DNA of 64,000 bases from Artemia franciscana (Eukaryota > Arthropoda > Branchiopoda > Anostraca > Artemiidae), in NCBI RefSeq assembly GCF_032884065.1, contig NC_088873.1, positions 5,464,011 through 5,528,010 of the forward strand. Reading direction: 5' to 3'. The position numbers were made by a program, and so were the translations under genes. How positions within the stretch are numbered: the stretch's first letter is position 1; each line of letters begins with the position of its first letter. The notes beneath the pieces were generated by a model, which saw nothing but the letters and a program-made list of their open reading frames with translations, had not been told where the DNA came from and did no database searches. Below are positions 32,513-44,689 of this stretch, piece after piece.

Positions 32513-32912
32513 TTATCGATACCGTTCTTTATAGTTAGGAATTTTTTCATACATTTCAGTTACAAGTTTATCCTTATCTTTTGACATAGATTCTTTGAAT
32601 GACCTGCTCATCAAATTCATGGAAAACGTTTTAAATACGTATTTAAATTGCGCATTTGAAAAGGCGGCCTTTGAAACAGGTGAGCAATAACTGGGGTCCG
32701 CTTTGCCTGTGCCCAAAGGACATGGGAACTAATTAAAAGTCAATACCTAAGTTCATGAATGTAAAATCATCATTGATGACTGTCACAGTGTAAAAATATT
32801 TTCCCTTTACTCTGCTGACTGCATAGATGACTGGAACAGTTACATCCGCAGGACTTTGCTTCTTAGGGAATTCCAGTTTCGTCAGCAATAGTTACAGCTT
32901 AGGGTTATAAGC
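32513..32912 (-). pseudogene. Broken coding region of unknown identity
   Basis: On the minus strand a strong acceptor-like TTTTTTCTTCTCTAG ends at 32913. The next frame reads AYNPKL, stop (TAA at 32894-32892), LLLTKLEFPKKQSPADVTVP and on through VKGKYFYTVTVINDDF to a stop at 32735-32733. Immediately after, another frame reads GTGKADPSYCSPVSKAAFS and NLMSRSFKESMSKDKDK, ending EKIPNYKERYR, stop at 32513. The composition is protein-like and the two frames abut, suggesting one ancestral exon or integrated gene damaged by one nonsense and one frameshift change. I recognise no domain. It could be a host pseudogene, a transposon protein or an old integrated sequence. Confidence 0.45.
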
Positions 32913-33314
32913 CTAGAGAAGAAAAAATGTTAAGAAAACATTTCATAATACGCACAATAGCTGTAGTTAACACCTTTTGCATGGATCCCCCCTATACTTT
33001 ACCGCCAACCCGCCTTCCCTTAAAAAGCAAATATATAGTCCAAATTATATAAAACCAATGCATTCTGTCACCCATCACTTGTTTTCCGGTTCTTCTTTTA
33101 AACAGTTAATTCAATTAATAAGTACAAGGTATGAAACAAGAGAGACGCATTGGGAGAATAGAGGGGAAATATATAATTTCGACTGTATATTTACACATTA
33201 AGGGAGGGGGTGGGTAAAATATAGGGAGCTCCATGCAAAATTTGTTTGCTCCAATTGTTATGCATGTTGTATTCTTATCATGCTTCCTTCTCAAACATGT
33301 TTCCTTCTTAACTC
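32913..33314. other. No gene seen
   Basis: If 32513-32912 is an exon this would be intron. No repeat is recognised. Confidence 0.4.
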
Positions 33315-34795
33315 GTAAGTTAAAAATACCTCATTTTTCTAATCTTTCAGAATTAACCCTCGCCCCCACTCCCCCAAAGAGAGCGGATCCGTCCCGGTCA
33401 TGTCAATCACGTATCTAGGACTTATCCTTATTTTTCCCGCCAAGTTTCATCCCGATCCCTCCACTCTAAGCGTTTTCAAAATTTTAGGTCCCCCCTCAAT
33501 TCCCCCCAATGTCACCGGATCCAGTCAGAATTAAAAATAAGAGCTCTGAGACACGATATACTTCCAAACTTCAAATTTCATTAAGATCCGATCACTCCTT
33601 CGCAAGTTAAAAATACCTCATTTTTTCTAATTTGTGCAGAATTAACCCTCCCCAACTCCCCCAAAGAGAACAGATCCGTTGCGGTTATGTCAATCACGTA
33701 TCTAGGACTTGTGATTATTTTTCCCGCCAAGTTTCATCCCGATCCCTCCACTTTAAGCGTTTTCCAAGATTTTAGGCCCCCCCCCCCTCAGTTCCCCCCA
33801 ATGTCACCAGATCCAGTCGGGATTTAAAATAAGAGCTCTGAGACACGATATCCTTCCAAATTTCATTGTGATCCGATCACTCCTTCGTAAGTTACAAATA
33901 CCTCATTTTTTTCAGAATTTCATTGAGATCCGATCACCCGTTCGTAAGTTGAAAATACCTCATTTTTTCTAATTTTTAAGAATTACTCCCCCCCCCTCCC
34001 CCCAACTACCTACAAGAGAGCGAATCAGTTCCGATTATGTCAATCATGTATCTGGCATTTGCGCTTATTTTTCCCATCAAGTTTCATCCCGATCCCTCCA
34101 CTCTAAGTGTTTTCCAAGATTTTGGGTTCCCCCCTCCAACTCCCCCCAATGTCATCAGATCCAGTCGGGATTTAAAATAAGAGCTCTGAGACACAATATC
34201 ATTCCAAACATCAAATTTCATTAAGATCCAATCACCCGCTCATAAGTTAAAAATACTTCATTTTTTCTATTTTTTCCGAATCAACCGGCCCCCCACTCAC
34301 CCCCCCCCCCCAGATTGTCAAATTGGGAAAACGACTATTTCTAATTTAATCTGGCCCGGTCCCTGATACGCTTGCCAAATTTCATCGTCCTACCTTACCT
34401 GGAAGTGCCTAAAGTAGCAAAACCGGGACTTTAGGTTTCCCCCCTCCAACTCCCCCAATGTCATCAGATCCGGTCGGGATTTAAAATAAGAGCTCTGAGA
34501 CACAATATCATTCCAAACATCAAATTTCATTAAGATCCAATTACCCGCTCATAAGTTAAAAATACTTCATTTTTTCTATTTTTTGTGAATTAACCGGCCC
34601 CCCACTCCCCCCAGATGATCAAATCGGGAAAACGACTATTTCTAATTTAATCTGGTCCAGTCCCTGATACGCTTGCCAAATTTTATCATCCTAGCTTACC
34701 TGGAAGTGCCTAAAGTAGCAAAACCGGGACTGACAGACAGACCGACAGAATTGGCGATTGCTATATGTCACTTGGTTAATACCAAGTGCCATAAA
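33315..34795 (+). repeat. Tandem array of ~290-bp units
   Basis: Each unit contains AAGTTAAAAATACCTCATTT, a C-rich stretch, AAGTTTCATCCCGATCCCTC, CCCCCAATGTCA, AAAATAAGAGCTCTGAGACA and AAATTTCATTAAGATCC. Units start near 33315, 33602, 33942, 34243 and 34551. A partial unit near 33886 is truncated. The array ends with CTGACAGACAGACCGACAGA and a hairpin at 34769-34788. Later units carry an extra block CTGATACGCTTGCCAAATTT. Similar phrases occur singly at 51660-51850. No continuous reading frame. Confidence 0.85.
34769..34788. repeat. Perfect 8-bp hairpin at the end of the array
   Basis: CACTTGGT, a TAAT loop, then ACCAAGTG. Its place just outside the last unit suggests a terminal structure of the element that gave rise to the array. 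Confidence 0.7.
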
Positions 34796-34916
34796 AACGA
34801 ATTGAAATGAAAGGACAAATTGCTGAGAGTTTGAAAGAGGTAAGATGCTATAGTGATGACAATGGTCAAATATATTGACAATGGTCATGGTCAACTGATG
34901 ACAATGGTCAATGGTC

Positions 34917-35330
34917 TGAAGTATGGGCGCTCCGGAAAACAGATGAAGATTTGCTAGATGTTTTCCATAGAAACTGCATACGAATTGTTTCAGTACCAGG
35001 CTGACTGACTGTATTTCAAACAGAAGGATGTACGAAAAGTGTGGTTCAATCCTGCTTTCAGAGATGGCTCGGGCACATTCTGCGGATGAAGGGTGACAGA
35101 TTGCCGAAGATTGTCCTTTTTAGCCAACCGTCTAGGGCTAAATGGAAAGCAGGTCGTCCGTGGCTGGAGTGAGAGGATGTAAAGAAATATTTAAGGGGAA
35201 TGGGAACTTCCTGGGGGGATGTAAATACGGAGGCTTTGTATAGATTAGAATGGGGGGGGGGCCTGTGTAACTCTGTTGGCGTCAGGTGGCTTCTTGCTGC
35301 GGTGAGTTGTTTGCAGTAGAAGTAGAAGAA
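34917..35330 (+). mobile_element. RTE-like retrotransposon fragment (ORF C-terminus)
   Basis: Across frameshifts it reads EVWALRKTDEDLLDVFHRNC, MYEKCGS, then remnants of LPKIVLF-type and RWLLAAVSC. These are the C-terminal blocks after the reverse transcriptase in RTE-like LINEs. Multiple stops. It is followed by an out-of-order linker fragment at 35340. Confidence 0.6.
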
Positions 35331-35339
35331 GTAAGCAGA

Positions 35340-35620
35340 CGGCATTATAGTAATATATTGTATTGGCATATTAAGTAACTTAGAGGAAGTCGTCAGAATG
35401 GACTTGTCCCACGTAAAATAGGAATCAATTAGTGCTAAAGTTTATTAATTAATAATAGTGTTAACGGGACGGCAGAGTATTTTGAGAATTTCTTAAACCG
35501 TGATTGAGCTGTTGGAAATGATGTAGAAAATAGTGAAACAATATTTGACCATGTAGAAACGAAGAAAAATTTATTTTGCAAGATTTAGAGGCAGTACTAA
35601 ACAAGTCGACTCTGCCAAGG
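35340..35620 (+). mobile_element. RTE-like retrotransposon fragment (linker)
   Basis: Readable pieces include LRGSRQNGLVPRK, AEYFENFLNRD and AVGNDVENSE, homologous in position to 32055-32345. It lies downstream of a C-terminal fragment, so two insertions or a rearrangement are needed. Confidence 0.5.
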
Positions 35621-35766
35621 GTGCCTGAAGGGGGGGGAGAGCAATTTTCTTGGCCAATGAAAGAAAATTGTGATATTTAGGACTTTTTGAGATGAGAAAA
35701 ATAAATGTTCAAATGGGGATAACCCCATTTATTTAGACAGTGAAAACGGGCACAAAAGTCTAGGTA

Positions 35767-35797
35767 TTTCGATCACATATACAATAATCGTCATCAG
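35767..35797 (-). ncRNA. Second hammerhead-like core
   Basis: The minus strand reads CTGATGA (35797-35791), a stem closed by CGAT/ATCG, and GAAA (35770-35767), followed by TACC. Core bases equal those at 17241-17271 while the stem has changed on both sides, which is what pairing constraint would produce. Flanking stems are not clear. Confidence 0.3.
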
Positions 35798-35829
35798 TAG
35801 AAATACTAAAGTGTTAAATTAAAACTAAC

Positions 35830-36420
35830 ATATTTATACAAAACAAAATTATTAACTTTTGGGTCATTCACTAGATTTCTCTGCGAGAGTTGAAAAAGCA
35901 GGGCTCATTCAAAGTCTTCAGATGTAAATTTTCTTCTTAAATCTTGCCTAAAATACATAATGAATTTGCAATGAAGGTGGCAGAGTCTTCTGTGTCTTCT
36001 AATTGCAAAATATATGTTGAATTTATTGTTGTATACTTGACTGATCTCGTTCCTCCATATATACGATGCACTCTCGGCGTAATACCTTAGATTAGGTATG
36101 CTCATCCCCATTTTAATGTTTATTTCTTCGTCATAGGAAAGTAGGGTGGCCTGGAAAAAGCATACCTAATTTAAGTTATTATGCCGAGAATAATCAAAAT
36201 GCTTGCAAAGAGACTTTATTTGGAATATACATTTACTTTTAAATAGATATATAAATTCTACGCTGTATATCAATCAGATAATTGATCATTTTAGAAAGGA
36301 ATAAGCACTAACGGTTTCATTGGAAAACCAGTCTATTACTGCTGTTTTTTCTTGATGACGTGATGCCGATCGGTAGATCTTTGGCGGAACTTCACATTCT
36401 GTTGTATTTAAAAGAAACGT
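35830..36420. other. No gene seen
   Basis: AT-rich. CATACCTAAT with its reverse ATTAGGTATG near 36090 and 36165 gives a loose inverted repeat; otherwise nothing. Confidence 0.4.
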
Positions 36421-36439
36421 ATTTAATTAAAAAGAAACT

Positions 36440-36780
36440 GGTATTAAATAATAATAATAATAAAAGCAGAATAGTTGGGTAATAAGATGAAAGAAGAGGA
36501 AAAAACTAAATTTTGCTATGCAGGTGAAATTTTAAAAGAAAGTGAAAAGTTTAAATATTTAGGAGCAAAAGTTGGTTAGTAAAAACAGGTAAAAGAGATG
36601 ACAAATAGAAGGTAAGTGTAATTTAGAGAAGTAGCAAAGAAGAGAACATGGAGAAGTAGAAGAGAAGAGAAAGTTGATTGTAAAAAAAAATAAAAAAGTA
36701 AAAAAGATGACTAAGAGGAGGTGAGTAGAATTTAGAGAAGTAGAAAAGAATAGAAGAAAAAGTTTTTTGGTGGGCAGGGG
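36440..36780 (+). mobile_element. Retrotransposon scrap with short tandem repeats
   Basis: An (ATA)n run at about 36448-36462 precedes a frame reading KFCYAGEILKESEKFKYLGA (about 36510-36570), the post-catalytic block of an RTE-type reverse transcriptase. After it come repeats of AGATGACTAAGAGGAGG-AATTTAGAGAAGTAG type (about 100 bases each), matching in reverse the array at 39730-40080. Confidence 0.5.
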
Positions 36781-37739
36781 CGTAGCTCCAGTATTTTTAT
36801 TGGGGGGGGCAAGAGGGGCTCCAAATCCGGATAATCAATTATTATGGGCTATCCTTCTTTAGTTTACTTGTACTTACAGTAAATATTAAGTATTATTACA
36901 TAAGTGAAGCAGTAACTAACTTATTGCCAACTAAGAACTCAACTTTATTTTAATAAAGGTAAAATTTCTAAAGCTACAAAACGATTATAGACGTTAGATT
37001 ATTTATTTTAGAACTATGCCCCTAAAACTTCTGCGCCTGAGGTGAATGCCCCCCCCAACCACCTTCTTATTATTAAATTCTAATGATTCTATTCTGAATT
37101 TTCTCCTGTTAGTCTAAGGGAAACTCGAGTCTCCTTGTTGAAAGTGATCATCACAAACATGAGCCAAAGCTGAGGTTGGATCACATTTCTTAATTAATTT
37201 CTTAATTAATGTGATAAGTTAATTGATTTCTTATGATTAATTTCTTTCTTAATTCTTGTGATAAGAATTAATTAATTTCTTAATTAATGTGATAATTTGA
37301 TCACATTTCTTAATTAATTTGGTCAAAGCTGAGCTGCTTTCACTATTGCTAATTATGAGCTCATTTATAAACTAATTTTCATATTTAATTGCTCTTTACA
37401 AATTTGACTTCATAAGGCAATTATAAAGTGTCACATTTCTTTTATCGCCTGTGGCAATTTAAAAGCAAGTGACCCCTGTCACTCAACAAGAATTTAGCAG
37501 AACAGCCCAAAATCTGAATGATTTGTTTCGGTTTTTTACTGTAATTGATTCACAGTGGAATCACATTGGTTATTCTTTTAACTCATATTGGAGTATAAAA
37601 GAAATCAAAATTGATTCTTACTGGTGGATTACTTTTAGGTGAATAGTCATAAACAATTTTAAATTCTTGTGTTAAGCATCTTACATCTTACAGAATTTGC
37701 CTCCGGCAATAAGCATCTACTATTATTAAAATCTCACTA
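36781..37739. other. No gene seen
   Basis: It begins with GCAGGGGCGTAGCTCC, a sequence like some hAT-type transposon ends, but no partner end was found. TTAATTAATTTCTTAATTAA-type repetition fills about 37190-37320. Confidence 0.4.
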
Positions 37740-38560
37740 CACTACCTAACCACCTGACGCAGACAGAGCTTCCGCTGCTTAGCATACTCGTCATCAATAT
37801 GATCAAAGCTTAACTTTTTAATCCCTCCCACGTAATCCCAACTTCTTTTACACTCTTTCTTATGACCTCTTTTACTTTATTTAAGACTACCTGCATTTCT
37901 TTTAGCTTAAGAGAATGGCCAAAAGGCACCATTTTCGGTAATCTACCGTCCTTCATGCATAAAATCGGTGTAACAATCTTAATATTTCTTTTTTTAGCCC
38001 TATAAATTTGGACCCTTGGAAAACATTAAATCTGCCATCCTTCATGCATAAAGTCAGTGTAACCATATTAATATTTCTTTTTTTTAGTCCTATAAATTTA
38101 AACCCTTGGAAAACATTTAATAAATACTCCTCAGCTTTCCGGAGTAACGATATTTCATAGCCACGCTAGAATACTGCTATGACCATGGCTTCAAAATTTC
38201 TCTTCTTAGTAGGCAATCTCTTACTCATACTCTTCCAAACCTTTTCACCTATGAAATTTCACCCTGCACCTTCGTTATCCTACTTTTCAGATCTTCGCTG
38301 CATCCACGATCTTTTTTTATTTACCCAGGTAAGTGACGCTGTCAATTTTACTGATTTTCGCTCTACCTAACATCTCCTCTTCAATTTCATTATTTGAAGT
38401 CTAAGCAAGCTAGTCTTTTCAACATCAATTTTCCAACCTATTTTTGCATCCTGAAATCTTAAGGAAACATACATTTATTTGGCTATCATTTTATCCAGGA
38501 CACTCGAATTGTCTTTAGTCAAGGGGTTAATTAACCTGGCAATATACTTGAAGTCTGGCT
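37740..38560 (-). mobile_element. RTE-like retrotransposon fragment
   Basis: The minus strand reads, with shifts, KIGWKIDVEKTSLLRL near 38450, YEISLLRKAEEYLLNVFQG near 38130, GRLPKMVPFGHSLKLKE near 37920 and EVGITWEGLKS near 37830. These are successive blocks of the RT C-terminal region. A stretch of about 80 bases is duplicated (37950-38030 and 38035-38115). Confidence 0.65.
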
Positions 38561-39729
38561 AAAAACAGAGATTCAAATACTATTTGGGCACGAGGGGACT
38601 GGATACCAAGGTTTGGCTTAATTAGTGATCGTCAAGTGGACGGGTCAGGGCCCACGCATGGGAGAAAAACTTTAAGCTGTAATGATTAGGACTTTAGTTT
38701 AGCTGTGTCACAAAAATGACTACAATCAGTGTAGGACATTGAAAACTGTCTAAACCCAGCAAAGAACTAAATCCAAGCAAATAAAGTCACAGAACACAGA
38801 CCTCTTAAATCTAAATTACAAATACTTTCTTTTGTGTCTCAATAGAATGAAATGCAAGATGCAACCAACTACTAAAAAAATATATTACTGAGGGATCAAT
38901 ACAATTTGCCAGCAGCCACAGTACTTCGTTAAAAAAAAGTAATTATGATTAGCAGTCACGAAATAAATATGAATATTATTAAATCCTTAGTACAAGAAAA
39001 AACAGTTTCGAAGTAATAGAAAAGTGTTCAGTAAATTTTTGGCTGGCCATTTTCGTTCATAAGATCTTTTTCTGTTTATTAGTGGTGTTCAGAACGTGGG
39101 ACCACTAAACCATAAACCTAGTTTGTTGGCCAGGAAACCTAGTTTAAAATGATTTTTCAGACGAAAACTCCTTTAACACGGGCATAGAATTTCAACGTCT
39201 CCGATCTTCTTACTGTCCTAGTCTTCAAATCTACTTCTTCCTCTACTGCTGCAGCACTATTACTAATACTGCTACTTCTGGATTTCCTAGTCTTCAATTA
39301 AATAAACCTGATTTATAACCGACTCGTCCTTTTCGAACGGTCCTGTCCCCATCAAACATAGCTTTCGTTTAATACGGCAATGTTTTATTTTCATTTCGAG
39401 AGTAGCACTTCTAATTAAGCTGCATTTGCTAGCCACATTCCATCAGGCTTATAACTTCAAACCAATGCTGTACCATTTGCACCAATCTCTTCAATTTAAG
39501 CGAAAGTAATTCTACCATCTTTTAAAGCCTGATTATTTGTTATTACATAAGAGACCAATTGGTCATTGAATGCCTTGCAACTGCATTGATGCCAACTATG
39601 CTACCTTCAGAGCTCAGCTTTGGAATGTATTGCATGATAGAATTAGAAACAAATTCATACATCTTTAAATCTTTCATAGTCAAAAGAATTGTATTTTAAA
39701 GGATTTTTGGCAAAGAATTCTTACCTTTT
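38561..39729. other. No gene seen
   Basis: AT-rich, with no repeat family, RNA gene or exon recognised. Confidence 0.4.
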
Positions 39730-40080
39730 CCACTTCCTATTACCTCCTATATGATTTCTATCTATTCTACTCTTCTCTAAATTCAGCTTACCTTTTATTC
39801 GTCATCTCTTTACTGATTTTTACCAACCAACTTTCTGTTCTTTTCTACTTCTTTAAATTCTACTTGCCTTCTTTTAGCCACCCCTTTTACTTTTTTTTTT
39901 ACCAGCCAACTTTCTCTTCTCTTCTTTAAATTCTACTTAACTTCTCTTAATCATCTGTTTTAACTGTTTTTACCCACCATCCAAATCTCTCTTCTCTTCT
40001 ACTTTTTTCTACTTCTCTAAATTCAACTTACCTTCTCTTAGTCATCTCATTTAACTGTTTTTAATGAACAACAGTGGCTT
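39730..40080. repeat. Minisatellite, ~105-bp units
   Basis: CTTCTCTAAATTCA(A/G)CTTACC, ATCTC(A/T)TTTA and TTTTTACC(A/C)ACCA recur about three to four times. The reverse complement matches repeats next to the RT scrap at 36600-36770, so the array probably arose within a retrotransposon tail. Confidence 0.65.
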
Positions 40081-41814
40081 CGTTCAGGGGAAGGGGGTAG
40101 TTAACCCCTCCCAATAATGTGCTATGATAACACCTTTTTTCATTTAAAAAATGAAAAAAACAACCCAAGTTCCACTTTTTGGGCACCATGAGCAAAATTA
40201 TTAATGATGAATATTAAATTATTATATTAATATCAAATTAATATAAAATTAAATTATTAATAATTTTTCCTTGCTAGCTCGCCGAAGTGAAGTCTAAATT
40301 ATTTCTGGTTGTCCGACAATTTGGAAAAACTTTGATCGTGACTCTTATATTTCATTTCAAAGAAGAAGCTGAGAATTTCTTGGATATCGGAGGATAAACA
40401 AATTGAAAAGGCCTGTTTAGTGCTAATATGGATACAAAGGATTAATTTTGAGAATCTCACATGAGGTAAACCAGATTGAATTTAACAGCTTATTCTGCTT
40501 CACTTGGCCCTAGCCTGTGTAGTTAGCTCAAAGGCTGTTTAATTTTATTTAATATAGACTAGGCTAATATCAATTATTAACAGGAACATGGAATAAACAC
40601 ATTCCCTTCGAATGCCACATCATGATATGTAAAGGGATATGGACAAATATACCAAAAGAAAAAAAAATAGATATTAACATTAACCTCAGAAGGGGTTTAA
40701 AAAATGCACATCTATAACATCATGTAGGCCTACCCTGCTACCACTAACATAACACTTGGCACTTAGGTTATTTACCCTTACTTAATATTAGGGTTAAAAA
40801 TAATTAATCTACTGAGAAGCTCCTTCAAAGATAGGTTTTTGAGCAGCAAAATTTCTAATTAATTCACTAATGAGATAGCTAAGAAATGAATACCCTATAC
40901 CTTTAGAATCTGAACTTCACTCTGAATCCAACTTGACATTCATTTGCATTAAATATGAAATTACTATCACTGCTCCCCTAATGTTCAAATATATATTTTG
41001 AGCTGCATGAAGGATAAAAAACCAGGAAGCAAAATTATGTTAAACTCTAATCCATACACCTTGTTACCAAATAGAAATTGAGAAGAATTATATACATCAA
41101 TGAGTAGATATAAATCTAAAAGCTATGAATCAATGTTGTTACTATTACAAATATTTAAGTTCAAACACTTGAAATTATTAGTTTATTGACTTACCTAGAA
41201 GGACCTCTTTCAGAACTGTTTATTATCCTATTTTGATGTATCTATCATTTCAGTTTTTTAGTTTTACCCACAATTTTACAGTTTTACAGAAAGCAATTTC
41301 CTTCTGATTCTTAAAATGTAACTTTTATTGCTTGAAGGTTATTTATAAATGACAAATATTAATTGTATTTTTTTTTATTTATTTTCAATTGCTTGTCAAA
41401 ACAGAAACCACACTTTGAATTTATGATGACTGTTATTGGCAAAAATTTCACCAAGAATGTAGACAATATCTCATTATGTCATGCTGTAATAAAATAGGGG
41501 CAGTCCAAAAATCTGTCTCTATTTTTTTGGAATGCCAAAGAAAAGGGGTCTTTTACCCAATATACCCTGAGTTGTATATAGCATATGCACTGAATTATCT
41601 GTAAGTCAGTTTTCCCTTGAATTGAATTTATTATTTGTCAAAATAATGAAAAACTTATCACATAGCCAATAGTCCAATTAGGGTAGGCCTGGGGTATGTA
41701 TTTGGTAAATTTTTCTATACTGATATAATTTAGCTTGTGAATTCATCATGTGGTGGCTTTTTTATGCTCTTTCCAAATACATTAATTGCCTTTTGGACAA
41801 ATTCTATTTTGAGC
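40081..41814. other. AT-rich stretch, nothing recognised
   Basis: No open frame or structured RNA seen on either strand. Confidence 0.4.
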
Positions 41815-42795
41815 CCTTAAATAAGATTAATTTAAAGAAAAGCAAAGTTTTTCCAATGGAAGTAAAGAGTAAGTAGAGACAAAAAACAAACAAAAATTAT
41901 TAATTCCCAGTCTATCTAGCATATATCAATAAAATAATGCAAACTAATCAACTGGTATTATTTCCCTATGTTTTTTAGAATTACAGAAAATTAGCACTTT
42001 ACTGAAAACACAAAAGCCAAGCATAAATAGCAAGAATATTGATTTAGAAGTCAGACATATATGTACTCAGCCTCACAACAACAAACTAATCTATAATGCT
42101 TTTCATAGCCTTACAAGAGCTGTGTTATCAGTGACTTTCAGGATACAATTAAAATTATCTTAAAAATTTAGGCATAAGAATAATATGCTTAAATTCTTTC
42201 AGCAACATACAAAATAATGGATTGATTTACCAGGAAATATATTGATTTAACCTAGTATTACTCAAAATAAAGAATATATCAGTTACAACATGAACTCTAG
42301 AAATCTAGTTATTTGTCTCTAAAAAATGACAAATTTCAAGATGTGATATAAATTTTTGTAGCAAGTCTGTAGTCTTAGTACTTATAAGATTTTGTCACTT
42401 TGAACTTGTTTACAAAAAATCATTAAATGTTTGTCTTAGATCCAAAAAGATAGTCAATCATTGAACTGAACTCAGTGTGCAGAAGTGATGTCAAATTAAA
42501 TGAAAAGAAAATGTAAAGCAGCAATCCAAAAATGCTTTACTTTTATACTGTTAAAAGTGTTCTTAAAGAATTTACATTTACTGTACCAAAACTCCAACAT
42601 TATTTTTTGTTTTCAGTAAAGTGCTTGATTTCTGTAATCCTACAAACATAGGGAAATATCACCAGCTGATTAATTTGCACTAGTTTTATTGATGTATGTT
42701 AGATAGACTGGGAAGTAATAATTTTTGTTTGTTTTAAGTTTCTACTTTGCTCTTTATTTCCCTCAGAAAAACTTTTTTTTTAAATTAATCTGCTC
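41815..42795. repeat. Inverted-repeat element with ~190-bp arms
   Basis: The left arm (about 41815-42012) contains AAACAAACAAAAATTATTAA, CCCAGTCTATCTAGCATA and AGCACTTTACTGAAAACA. The right arm (about 42596-42795) carries their reverse complements, such as TGTTAGATAGACTGGG. The spacer is about 585 bases. The outer arm sequence resembles a diverged AAGTTTTTCAACTGAAAGTA block of the unclassified repeat family. Arms differ by many substitutions, so it is old. Confidence 0.65.
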
Positions 42796-42937
42796 ATTTT
42801 ATGTAATTCAAAAACAACACTGTCATGATCTTTTTTGTTTATATAGAATAACTTCTGTCCATTTTGAGTTTTAATTTTGTTCCTTAGTTGTTGAAAACTT
42901 ACTCCTATGTATAATTTCTAATCACCTCTAATCTAGG

Positions 42938-43053
42938 GGAGATATGACACCTCAACCCTTATTAAGGAGCTGAACAAAGAAGCAATTCAAGAATTGAAAG
43001 AAAAAATAAAATTAGAATGGAAAGAAAAATCAAAACGTAATTTTGTTTCTTTA
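42938..43053 (+). other. Candidate coding exon, unidentified
   Basis: After CTCTAATCTAG the + strand reads GRYDTSTLIKELNKEAIQEL and continues with Lys/Glu-rich KEKIKLEWKEKSKRN before a possible donor TATGTAAAAA. It looks like a charged helix. With no homology and no partner exon it may be chance in AT-rich DNA. Confidence 0.2.
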
Positions 43054-44689
43054 TGTAAAAACGAAAAAAATGACATGGACCTTTAGTTCTTTGCTTAAAA
43101 AAAATTAAATTTAGTAACACTTAAGCAAGTAACTCTAGGTGAATAGCTTCAATAAAAAAGGTTAACTAAGTAGACAGGTTTGCATATCAACATGCTCTTG
43201 GAAAACTTTGCTAGCTCAGCAGAAATGTACCTTTAGGCTTAGGGAGTTATTTGACCTGTTCCGATATAAAGAAGCCACTCATTACATAGAAATCAATCAA
43301 AATTTCTAAAAAAGATCATTTCTTGTGTAGGCACAATAAATGGTATTATAAACTAAGTTTGTTTTCATTTCAAAAATTTTGGGAACAATTACAGGAATTC
43401 TATTACAGAACAATTTTTTTTGTCTTTTTTTCTCTTTTGATGCACAATCTTACATGTGGAGAGAATATTTTGGTAGAATTGTTAAATAAATGATTTAAAT
43501 AAGTAAGTATAATAATAAGTAATCTTCTGTTTAATATACAACTTTGAGCAGTTCCAGAACCACAAGCCTGCACTTCTCCAACCACTAAGTGGCAAGGGGT
43601 TGGGGTCAAGGGCGCAATTCGCTATGGGACAGAGGGAACTGCCCCTCCCAGACCTCCGTTTTTCCCCAGATCCCAAGTCCCCCCCCCTGCTAAAATTCAG
43701 TTTCTCTTAGAATGTTGTCAAAACTAAGATAAGCCTGCACAACTCAAGCATCTACTGGGGCAGTTCAGTTTTCTCTGTCATCTTCACTTGATTTAAGGAA
43801 ATTGGCTCCAACTTTGACCCCCTATCCCCATGGGATTTTGACAGTTATGTCATTTGCTTTTGGTATGGGTTTAGTGACATATTAAGAATATTGTTGCAAA
43901 CCATGAACTGGATAACCTTCATTCCCTTTAGAATCAAAATGCTTGACTAATTAAAAAAAATACCTTCCTGGGATATGATTTAAAAAATGAGTGCATCACA
44001 TTTAGAAAAGCAGTAAAATTATCTGAAAATGATAATATAGAAGGGACAAAACCATGATTGAAAAAAAAAAAAAAAATAATAAGCAGGAATCAAACACAAG
44101 ATACTCTAATTTGAACCCCAATGCTTTACTAACAGAACCACACCTCTAATAATTTAATTTGATATATTGGTGTTAGTAACTTAATTGCGCACCTTGTTAA
44201 GGAGGCTTGGAGAAGGAACATAATGGGAAGTGTTTCTGCAAACCTCCAGCAAAGGGTTTTGGACCATAATTATTACAATGATGACATTGTTTTATATTTT
44301 TTCCAAGCTTTTCTGCTTAAGAAGTGAGACTGATAGTGTTTTTTTTAGTGCTATATCACACTCAGAGATGATATAACTTATAAAAATCATGTAGATCTGA
44401 GCAAATGCTTTCAAATGAGCCATTAAATGCCACTCTAAAAAGTTCTGGTAGGCCACTAGGCCCAGCATTTCCATTTGAGACATGCCACCTAAAGTGTTGT
44501 TTTTAGTGCCATTTGGATCTTGCTAATGGTAGAATTTATAGGAAGGACATAGATATGAGCATTATCTTTTATACGAGCTATTGAAAATCTTTCTAAAATA
44601 CCTACAATAACAATCTGCCCATACCAATATGGATGATATCAATATGTCTGGTACCGATACAGCAAACAGCCCTTTCCTCAAGGAATATT
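43054..44689. other. No gene seen
   Basis: A GC-richer patch at 43560-43690 with C runs is bounded by AT-rich DNA. No family is assigned. Confidence 0.4.

Noticed and set aside
36776..37080. hAT-like miniature transposon starting GCAGGGGCGTAGCTCC
   Set aside because: No matching inverted end or 8-bp target duplication was found.
44060..44150. Possible tRNA-like sequence on the minus strand
   Set aside because: A GTGGTTCTGTTAGTAAAGC A-box-like piece and a TTTGATTCC B-box-like piece exist, but no stems pair acceptably.
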